Assembly: GCF_907177275.1 (NCBI RefSeq)
Contig: NZ_CAJSLV010000070.1
Span: 170,548 to 234,547 of the forward strand
DNA length: 64,000 nucleotides
Direction of reading: 5' to 3'
Source of the DNA: Actinacidiphila cocklensis
Lineage (GTDB): Bacteria; Actinomycetota; Actinomycetes; Streptomycetales; Streptomycetaceae
The position numbers and the translations under genes are program-made. This document shows positions 1 to 7,300 of this stretch, piece by piece; the first letter of the stretch is position 1, and the number at the start of each line of letters is the position of its first letter. Below the pieces are notes generated by a model that ran no database searches, was not told the DNA's origin, and saw only the letters and a program-made list of their open reading frames with translations.

Positions 1-343
1 TGTCGACGGTGTGCCGCCAGTCGTCCTCGGCCATGTCACCGACCGGTCCCGGCGCGACGAGGATGCCGACGCCGTTCACGGCGACGTCCAGCGCGCCGAG
101 GCGGGCGACAGCCTGCGCGACCATGCGCTCGGCGTCGGGGCCGCGGGTGATGTCGGCGCCGATCGCCGCGGCCTTGCCGCCCTCGGCCTCGACGAGGGCG
201 ACGGTCTCGTCGAGCGGGGCGGGCGAGCGGCCGGCCACCGCGACCCGCGCCCCCTCGCGGGCGAAGGCGAGCGCGACGGCCCGCCCGATGCCGCTGCCGC
301 CGCCGGTGACGAGTACGGCCTTGCCGGTGAACCTGTCGGACAT
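1..343 (-). CDS. SDR-family oxidoreductase, 3' end beyond window
   Basis: Short-chain dehydrogenase/reductase with only its N-terminal 114 residues in the window. The Rossmann glycine motif TGGGSGIG lies near residue 13, and the structural motif NGVG follows the usual beta-4 position, where classical members have NNAG. The ATG at 343 is preceded by AGGAGG, which fixes the start. The gene lies 76 bp downstream of a TetR regulator on the same strand, so the two are probably co-transcribed and the regulator probably controls it. The substrate cannot be told. The catalytic Tyr-x3-Lys would lie in the missing part. Confidence 0.85.
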   Translation of the reverse strand, partial: MSDRFTGKAVLVTGGGSGIGRAVALAFAREGARVAVAGRSPAPLDETVALVEAEGGKAAAIGADITRGPDAERMVAQAVARLGALDVAVNGVGILVAPGPVGDMAEDDWRHTVD

Positions 344-419
344 CCGTGCCTCCTGGTGAGAATGAACGTTCTGAAATGAGGGCGGACGGGTGCCGCGGCA
401 GGCTCCCGCGCATGGGGGG

Positions 420-1001
420 TCAGCCGATGAGCGCCAGCACCTGCTGTGCCGCGTCCCGCGCCCGCTCCTGGTCGCCGCCGGCCTTGCCGACCACCCGCAT
501 GCCCTGCAGCAGCACCAGCAGCATCCTGGCCAGTGCGCGCGGGTCGCGGTCGGCCGCCAGCTCGCCCTGCGCGCGGGCGCGCAGCAGCGCCGAGGCCAGT
601 GCGGTCTCCAGGACGTCCCAGCTGGCCTCGACGCGCCGGGCGGCATCCCGGTCGTGCGGGGCGAGTTCGACCGCGGTGTTGGTGATGAAGCAGCCTCGGT
701 GCAGCTCGTCGCCCGCCGACTCCTCGGCGAAGCGGCTCACCAGCGCCCTGACCGCGGGCAGTGCGGGTCCCGGCTGGGACAGCCCGGTGAGCAGCGGCGG
801 GTCGCACTGCTCGCCATAGCGGCGCAGGGCGCGCAGGTACAGCTCGTGCTTGCTGCCGAAGGTGGCGTAGATCCCGGCCCTGGCCACGCCGAGCCGCTCG
901 ACCAGGGCCGACATCGAGGTCGCCTCGTAGCCCCGCTCCCAGAACAGCTCAAGTGCCGCCTGGAGCGCGGCGTCCGGGTCGAATTCCTTGGTCCTGGCCA
1001 T
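420..1001 (-). CDS. TetR/AcrR-family transcriptional regulator
   Basis: A 193-residue TetR repressor. The N-terminal helix-turn-helix (about residues 25-55) reads SALVERLGVARAGIYATFGS, and the rest is a helical ligand-binding domain. It is transcribed towards the SDR gene 76 bp downstream, the common arrangement in which the repressor controls itself and a neighbouring oxidoreductase. A near-palindrome, GAACGATCGGTC, lies 24 bp upstream of its start and could be its operator. The ligand is unknown. Confidence 0.88.
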   Translation of the reverse strand: MARTKEFDPDAALQAALELFWERGYEATSMSALVERLGVARAGIYATFGSKHELYLRALRRYGEQCDPPLLTGLSQPGPALPAVRALVSRFAEESAGDELHRGCFITNTAVELAPHDRDAARRVEASWDVLETALASALLRARAQGELAADRDPRALARMLLVLLQGMRVVGKAGGDQERARDAAQQVLALIG

Positions 1002-1024
1002 GATCGTGACCTTAGAGTCAATGA

Positions 1025-1036
1025 GAACGATCGGTC
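1025..1036. promoter_or_regulatory. Candidate TetR operator
   Basis: GAACGATCGGTC is a 12-bp near-palindrome (10 of 12 positions symmetric) in the divergent region between the TetR gene (start 1001) and the Clp-N gene (start 1100). A perfect 8-bp palindrome GAACGTTC at 364-371, upstream of the SDR start, shares the outer GAACG/TTC half-sites. Assignment to the TetR protein is inference. Confidence 0.35.
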
Positions 1037-1049
1037 AAGAAAAACCCCG

Positions 1050-1101
1050 ATCGTCAACGACGGGTTGACGATTTCCATGCGTCAACTTACGGTTGACGCA
1101 T
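1050..1101. promoter_or_regulatory. Twin palindromic operators GTCAAC-N5-GTTGAC
   Basis: Two perfect inverted repeats with the same core. Site 1 has 9-bp arms ATCGTCAAC (1050-1058) and GTTGACGAT (1064-1072). Site 2 has 10-bp arms ATGCGTCAAC (1077-1086) and GTTGACGCAT (1092-1101). Both have 5-bp spacers and their centres are 28 bp apart. Site 2 runs into the ATG of the Clp-N/HTH gene at 1100, so a protein bound there would block initiation. The obvious candidate binder is the HTH-containing product of that gene, acting as an autoregulator. Confidence 0.7.
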
Positions 1102-1816
1102 GACCCGGCACCCGGTACGCCTCAGCGATCTCATCGACTACGTCAAGCAGTTGCACCCCGACGGCGACCCCCTCGCCGACCTCGAACACGCGGTCACCGT
1201 CGCCGCGTATCTGGACGAGGTCGCCGACCACCTCATCGGCCACTTCGTCGACCAGGCCCGGCGGGCCGGCGCGTCCTGGACCGACATCGGCCAGCACATG
1301 GGGGTGAGCAAACAGGCCGCGCAGAAGCGCTTCGTGCCCAAGATCCCCGAGGACCTCGGGCTCAACGTCGAGGCGAACTTCAGCCGCTTCACCCCGCGCG
1401 CCCGCAAGGCCGTCGCCGACGCCCAGGAAGAGGCCCGCAGCGCGCGGCACGGCGCCATCGAGCCCGGGCACCTGGTCCTCGGCCTGCTCGACCAGCCGGA
1501 CACCTTCGCGACCCGCGCGCTGGCCGACCTCGGCACGACCCCGGACGCGGTACGCGCCGCCGTCGCCACCCAGGGCGAGGAGAAGCGGCCGCTCACGGGC
1601 CACCTGCCGATCAGCCCGGCCGCCAAGAAGACCCTGCAACTGGTCTTCCGGGAGGCCCTGCGCCTCGGCCACAACTACATCGGCACCGAGCACATCCTGC
1701 TCGGCGTGCTCAGCGACGACCAGGACACCTCGGCGCAGGCCCTCACCGGACTCGGCGTCACCCACCAGGCCGTCGAGGAGTGGCTGGTCACCGCCCTGGC
1801 CGAACTCAAGCCCTGA
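1100..1816 (+). CDS. Clp N-terminal domain protein with helix-turn-helix
   Basis: A 238-residue protein with no ATPase module. Residues about 60-82 (SWTDIGQHMGVSKQAAQKRF) look like a DNA-binding helix-turn-helix. Two Clp-N repeats follow, the first beginning FTPRARKAVADAQEEA near residue 95 and the second ISPAAKKTLQLVFREA near residue 172; each carries the typical HLVLGLL/HILLGVL segment. ClpA/ClpC use this fold to bind substrates and adaptors. Here it is joined to an HTH, suggesting a regulator that senses a protein or peptide partner. Twin palindromes sit at its start codon. Its transcript diverges from the TetR gene. Confidence 0.82.
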   Translation: MTRHPVRLSDLIDYVKQLHPDGDPLADLEHAVTVAAYLDEVADHLIGHFVDQARRAGASWTDIGQHMGVSKQAAQKRFVPKIPEDLGLNVEANFSRFTPRARKAVADAQEEARSARHGAIEPGHLVLGLLDQPDTFATRALADLGTTPDAVRAAVATQGEEKRPLTGHLPISPAAKKTLQLVFREALRLGHNYIGTEHILLGVLSDDQDTSAQALTGLGVTHQAVEEWLVTALAELKP

Positions 1817-1843
1817 CCGGCCCAAGCCCCGACCGGCCGCGTG

Positions 1844-2575
1844 TCACCCCGTCTTGCGCAGCGCCAGCAGCCGGTAGACCGGGTCGGCACGCGGGACGTC
1901 GGGGTCGGGCAGCCCGGAGAGCCTGGCGGCGAGCGCGGAGGTCTGCGCCTCGTCGAGGGACAGCGCGGAGGCGAAGTAGCCGCGGCTCACGTCCCCGGCC
2001 GTGCCGTTCGGCGACCTCCCCTGCCCGTGGCCGGTGAAGCGCGCCTCGCCGACCCGGCTCAGCCCGTGCTCGCAGGCCACCGCCATGACCCGCGGCGCCG
2101 CGTCGTGCGCCCTGCGCACCCGGTAGGGCGCCATCAACTCGTCGACGTCGCTGTTCACATCGTGCCCCGCGTCCTTGTCGACGGTGGTCACGAAGACCCC
2201 GCCCGGCCGCAGCACCCGGGCGCACTCGGCGACGACGGTGAGGGCGTCGGGCAGCAGGTGCAGCAGCCACACCGCGCTCACCGCGTCGAGCGACTCGTCG
2301 GCGAACGGCAGCCGGTGGCAGTTCCCCTGCACCACCGTGCCGCCGACCCGGCCGGCCGCAGCACGCACCATCCCGGCCGCCGCGTCCACCCCGAAGACCC
2401 GCAGGCCCGGCCGTGCCAGCCGCTCGGTCACCAGACCGGTACCGCACCCCACGTCGAGCAGGGTGCGGGTCCGGTCGGGGAGGAGCGCGAGCACGGCCCG
2501 TGCCGCCGCCCGCGCCCGCGGTACACCGCCGCGCGTCGCGTCGTAGCGCGCCGCCTCCACGTCATAGTCCAGCAT
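1844..2575 (-). CDS. Class I SAM-dependent methyltransferase
   Basis: A 243-residue methyltransferase. The SAM-binding motif I is LLDVGCGTGLVTERLA (about residues 40-54), followed by the acidic motif VFGVDAAAGM and a motif resembling post-I (GNCHRLPFADESLD). The carboxy half is typical of small UbiE/COQ5-like or Methyltransf_11 enzymes, but nothing indicates the substrate. It is convergent with the Clp-N gene (27 bp between stops) and lies 70 bp downstream of the aldo/keto reductase on the same strand. Confidence 0.85.
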   Translation of the reverse strand: MLDYDVEAARYDATRGGVPRARAAARAVLALLPDRTRTLLDVGCGTGLVTERLARPGLRVFGVDAAAGMVRAAAGRVGGTVVQGNCHRLPFADESLDAVSAVWLLHLLPDALTVVAECARVLRPGGVFVTTVDKDAGHDVNSDVDELMAPYRVRRAHDAAPRVMAVACEHGLSRVGEARFTGHGQGRSPNGTAGDVSRGYFASALSLDEAQTSALAARLSGLPDPDVPRADPVYRLLALRKTG

Positions 2576-2645
2576 GCGGACGATGCTAGACGGCGCCGAT
2601 GAACAGCAGCCTGCCCGGGACCTTGCGCTGCTGTTACGGGAGGGA

Positions 2646-3473
2646 TCAGCCGAAGTGGTCCGGGTCGGGGCCGTGCCGGGTGCCGTCGTCCAGCGCCGCC
2701 AGCTCCGCGAGGTCGGCGGCCGCCAGCTCGAAGCCGAAGACGTCGATGTTCTCCCGGATCCTGGACGGCGTCACCGACTTGGGGATCACCACGTTGCCCA
2801 GCTGCAGGTGCCAGCGCAGCACCACCTGTGCGGGGGTACGCCCGTGCTGTGCCGCGATCTTCGCGATCACGGGGTTGTCCAGCAGACCCTTGCCCTGGCC
2901 CAGCGGCGACCACGCCTCGGTCGCGATGCCGAGCTGCGCGTGCAGGGCGCGCAGTTCCGCCTGGGGCAGCTGCGGGTGCAGCTCGATCTGGTTCACGGCG
3001 GGCACCACGTCGGAGCCGTCCACCAGCCGGCGCAGATGCCCGGGCTGGAAGTTGGACACCCCGATGGCCCGCGCCCGGCCGTCGGCCGCGATCCGCTCCA
3101 GGGCGCGCCAGGTGTCCGTATACGCGTCAAGCCGCGGCTGCGGCCAGTGGATCAGGTACAGGTCCACGTAGTCCAGGCCCAGCTTGTGCAGCGAGCGGTC
3201 GAAGGCCCGCAGCGCCTGGTCGTGGCCCTGGTCGGAGTTCCACAGCTTGGTGGTGACGAACAGCTCCTCGCGCGGCAGCCCCGAGGCGGCCAGCGCCCGG
3301 CCCGTTCCCTCCTCGTTGGCGTACAGCGCGGCGGTGTCGATGCTGCGGTAGCCGGCGTCCAGGGCGGTGGCGACGGCGGCGGTGGCCTCGTCGTCGGGCA
3401 CCTGCCAGACGCCGAAGCCCAGCTGGGGCATTTCCACGCCGTTGTTGAGGGTGATGCTGGGGACCTTGCTCAC
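2646..3473 (-). CDS. Aldo/keto reductase
   Basis: NADPH-dependent carbonyl reductase of 275 residues, typical length for the DkgA-like bacterial AKR5 group. The catalytic tetrad is visible: Asp in SIDTAALYANEEGTG, Tyr in ALYANE, Lys in FVTTKLWN and His in LYLIHWPQP. The cofactor-binding region GNVVIPKSVTPSRIREN is intact near the C-terminus. A GTG at 3473, preceded by AAGGATCG, is chosen as the start; the open frame runs further upstream but without AKR similarity. The physiological substrate is unknown. Confidence 0.9.
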   Translation of the reverse strand: MSKVPSITLNNGVEMPQLGFGVWQVPDDEATAAVATALDAGYRSIDTAALYANEEGTGRALAASGLPREELFVTTKLWNSDQGHDQALRAFDRSLHKLGLDYVDLYLIHWPQPRLDAYTDTWRALERIAADGRARAIGVSNFQPGHLRRLVDGSDVVPAVNQIELHPQLPQAELRALHAQLGIATEAWSPLGQGKGLLDNPVIAKIAAQHGRTPAQVVLRWHLQLGNVVIPKSVTPSRIRENIDVFGFELAAADLAELAALDDGTRHGPDPDHFG

Positions 3474-3693
3474 GGGCGGTCGATCCTTACGTGGGGAGTT
3501 GCGCGGCGCACCTGGGTGCACCTGGGTCGGGGCGGCGGGCCGGACGCCCGCCGCGGCACGGCGGGCAGGCGGCCCGGGCGTACAACCCGCGGAACCGATC
3601 GGCGCATTCCCGCGCCCGGCCGCGACCCGAGCCGATAACCTCACGCGCGGGGACCAGGCCTCAGGCCCGGGCAGGTGAGGGGAGCGGGACCGA

Positions 3694-4368
3694 ATGGCGG
3701 GCCACGAGGGGTCGGCGGGGGCAGGAGCCGCCGTTGCGCGGCGCAGCGGCTGGCGGCGCGGGGATCTGGAGGCGCAGCCCTTCCCCGACGTGCCGGGTAC
3801 CGCGGCCGCGGACCCGGACGTGCAGCGCGAGACGCTGGCCGGGCTGCGGGCCTGGGCGGAGCAGGACGCCGAGGCCGCCATCGCCTGGTACCTGAAGGAC
3901 AAGCGGCTCAAGCGTGTCGGCTCCCGGCTGCTCCAGGGCCTCGCCATCACCTTCGCGGTGGCCGGCACCGCGGTGCCGCTCGGCACTGCCGCGTACGGCG
4001 GCTCGGGGCAGGGCTGGGGCTATGTCCTGCTCGCGGTCGCCGCGGGCTGCAAGGCCTTCGACCACTTCTTCGGGGTGTCGGCCGCCTGGATGAGGGACAT
4101 CGTCGTCGCGCACGCGCTGCGCACCGAGCTGAACGCCGTGCGCCTGGAGTGGGCCGCCGACGTGCTGCGGTCGGGACCCGGCGCGGACCGGCCGGGACGG
4201 CTGCTGGAGCCGGCCGAGGTCGAACGGCAGCTGGCGCTCATCCAGCGGCTGGCCGGTGCGGTCCGCAGCCACGTCGACGGCGAGACCGCCGAATGGCAGG
4301 CCGAGTTCAGGTCCAGCACCCGGCAGTTGCAGGGCCAGGGCGGCGCGCTGCCGGCGGCGGACCGCTGA
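3694..4368 (+). CDS. SLATT-type two-transmembrane protein
   Basis: A 224-residue protein with a soluble N-terminus and two closely spaced membrane helices (about residues 79-102 and 108-127). The first helix is preceded by the charged segment AIAWYLKDKRLKR, and the second is followed by FDHFFGVSAAWMRD. The pattern matches SLATT domains, described computationally as two-TM, probably pore-forming effectors of nucleotide-linked bacterial conflict systems. The C-terminal 90 residues are helical and charged. GAGGGGAG precedes the ATG. It heads a tight operon (31 bp to the FtsK/STAND gene). The SLATT call rests on pattern recognition; membrane damage as its action is inference. Confidence 0.72.
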   Translation: MAGHEGSAGAGAAVARRSGWRRGDLEAQPFPDVPGTAAADPDVQRETLAGLRAWAEQDAEAAIAWYLKDKRLKRVGSRLLQGLAITFAVAGTAVPLGTAAYGGSGQGWGYVLLAVAAGCKAFDHFFGVSAAWMRDIVVAHALRTELNAVRLEWAADVLRSGPGADRPGRLLEPAEVERQLALIQRLAGAVRSHVDGETAEWQAEFRSSTRQLQGQGGALPAADR

Positions 4369-4399
4369 GCCGCGACGGCAGGGACGGGGCAGGTCGTCG

Positions 4400-7300
4400 A
4401 TGCGCAGGTTACTGACCGTGGTCACCCCTGGCGGGGCGGAGTACGACATCGAGCTGACCGCGCCGGAGTCCGCGTCGATCGCGCAGTTGGCCGAGTCCTT
4501 GCGGCAGGTGTGGGGCGAACCGCGCCGTGACGCAGGTGAGCCGGCCCCCGTCCCGGCGCTCTACGTCGCCGGTGGGGCGCTGCCGCCCCTGACGCCGCTG
4601 GGGGAGTCGCCGCTGCGCGACGGCGTCCGCGTCGGCCTCGGCGTCAGCCTGGCCGAGCCCGAGCCCTGGGGGATCGCCCAGTTGCGGCTCGTCGCGGGGG
4701 AAGGCGCCGGCAGTGTGCGGGAACTCGACGGAATCCCCCAGAACCGGCTGCTCGACGAGGAGCTCCTGACCGGACTGCGCGACGTCGCCCCCCACGCGTT
4801 CTCCGGGGGCGACTGGCAGTTCGCCCTCGACGGCCGCCGAGCGGCGCGCGGCGAGTCCTGGGGGCCGGCCGCCATGCTGACGGCGGGCGGAATGTACCTG
4901 CGGTGGCGGATGCGACGCGACGCCGAGCCCGCCGAGTTACCGCCGGGCGACGGCGGCACCCTGCTCTTCGCCCGCCCGCCCCGCTTCACGCCGGAGCCTT
5001 TGCCGATCGGCTTCGACTACGTGCCCCCGGTGCGCTGGTGGCACGGTTCGGAGGCACCCCGGGAACGCGAGCGCAATGTGCTCTCGCTCCGGGGCGCGCG
5101 GTACGCGACCAGGATCGCCGCCACCGTGCCCTCGGCCTGGTGGGGGCAGCAGGTGGCTGAAACGGCCCGAGCCGGCAAGCTGATGCTGGGCGTCGCCGGT
5201 GAACTGGCGCGTGCCTACCCCGAGCCCGCGGACGTACGGGAGATCGCCGTCCTGCGCGCCGACCGGCTGTGGGAGCGCCGCCGCTGGGACCCGGACTTCC
5301 TCGCCCTGCGCTGCGGGCTGCGCACCACGTTCCTGGACCAGGGCACCCCCATCGAGCTGGGGGAGAACTCCTGCCCCGCGGTCGTCAGCCTGCCGCGGCA
5401 CGGGGTGATCGGCGTGGTCGGCGCCGGCGACCGGCCGCGGCGGCTGGCCGGCTGGCTCGCGCTGCAGACCGCCGTCCACCACGGCCCCGAGGACGTGGTG
5501 CTGCGGGTGCTCACCGACACCGCGGGCGCCGCGGACTGGCGGTGGCTGCGGTGGCTGCCGCACTCCTCCTCCGCGTTGGACGACCGCGCCGCGCCCCGGG
5601 TGTACGCCGACCCGACGTCGGTCGCCCAGCAGATCGGCGTCCTGCTCCAGCTGCTGGCCGGCCGGCGCAGCAGCGCGGCCGCCGCGCGTGCCGCCGCGCC
5701 TGAGGCGCCCGGAACCGGGGGCGCGGCGGCGGACGGCTGGCAGGGACCCGCCGTCGTGCTGGTCCTGGACGGCATCCGGCGGCTGCGCGCCCTGCCCGGG
5801 GTCGCCCGGCTGCTGCAGGAGGGACCCGAGGTCGGGATGTACGTGGTCTGCCTCGGCGAGGAGGCCCGCCACCTGCCGTCCGGCTGCGGATGGCTCCTCG
5901 ACACGTCGGTCGCCGGCGGCCCGCAGGTCGTCGAGGACGGCCTGCCGTACCCGCTCGTCCCCGACCTGCCGTACAAGGACTGGTTCGAGGTGCCGGCCAG
6001 GGCGCTGGCACCGCTGCGGGACGCCGACACCGTCCGTCGAGCGCTGGACCTCGCGGACCGGCCGCTGGCCGAACTGCTCGGGCTGGAGAGCGCGAAGGAC
6101 CCGGAGCCGATCGTCGCCCGCTGGTCGGCGGTGCCCCGGTCGACCACCGCGGTCGTGGGGCAGGCGGACGGCCTCCCCTTCGAGCTGGACCTGCGCAGGC
6201 ACGGCCCGCACGCGCTGGTCGCCGGCGCCGCGGGGTCGGGGCGCGTGGAGTTCCTGTGCGGCTGGGTCGCCTCGCTCGCCGTCGCCAACCGGCCGGACGA
6301 GATGCTCTTCGTCCTGGTCGACTACAAGGGCGGCACCGCGTTCGACCCGGTCGCGGGACTGCCGCACGTCACCAGCCTGATCGCCGACCTCGACACCCGC
6401 CAGGCCGAGCGGATCCTCGGCCGCCTGCAGGCCGCGCTGCGCTCCCGGGAGAACCAGCTCGGCACCTACAAGGCCCGGGACATCGAGGACTACCACGACA
6501 TGCGGGACCGCGGCCGGGAGCTGCCACCGCTGCCGCGGCTGGTCTTCGTGATCGCCGAGTACTCCGTTCTGGCCCGCGAACTCCCCGAGCTGATCGTCGG
6601 GTTGGTGAACGTCGCCCAACGCGGCCGCTCGCTGGGCGTGCACCTGGTGCTGTCCACCCAGCGCAAGGTGGGCGCCCTGCCGCCCGACATCCAGGCGGTG
6701 ACCAACCTGCGGATCGCCCTGCGGGTCGGTAGCGCGGAGGAGAGCGCCACCGTCATCGACGCACCGGACGCCGCGGCGATCCCCCCGTCGAGCCCGGGCC
6801 GGGCCTTCGTGCGCACAGGCGCGGACGAACTGCAGGAGTTCCAGGCCGCCATGCCGGTCGAGCTGGGGCCGCGCCGCACCTCCGACCTGGTGATCTCCGT
6901 CCGGGACCTCGACCACCCGGGACCTCCGTACACCTCCACCGCAGGCCCGCCGTCCGGCGGCGGAGCCGTGCGGACCGACCTCGGCCTGCTGGTGTCCGCG
7001 GTTCGGACCGCCGCGCGACTCGCGGAGGTGCCTGCCGTGCCCGGGCCGCTGCCCGAGCAGCTGCCGCTGGTGGTCACGCTGTCCGAACTGCCCGCGCAGG
7101 AAGGGGCCGTAGGGGACCCGGCGCCGGTCGCGTACGGCGTGCTGGAGTTCGCCGACGAACCAGGAAGGCAGCCCGCGCTCTTCGACCTGGCCGCGAGCGG
7201 GCCGCTGGCGGCGGTAGGTGCGCCCCGCAGCGGCAAGTCGCAGTTCCTGCGCACCCTGGCGGCGGCGCTCGCCGTCCGGCACGGCGCCGCCGACGTCCAC

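Noticed and set aside
2646..3986. A 446-residue version of the aldo/keto reductase
   Set aside because: The first 171 codons lack AKR similarity and overlap the divergent SLATT gene. A GTG with an RBS at 3473 gives the family's normal length.
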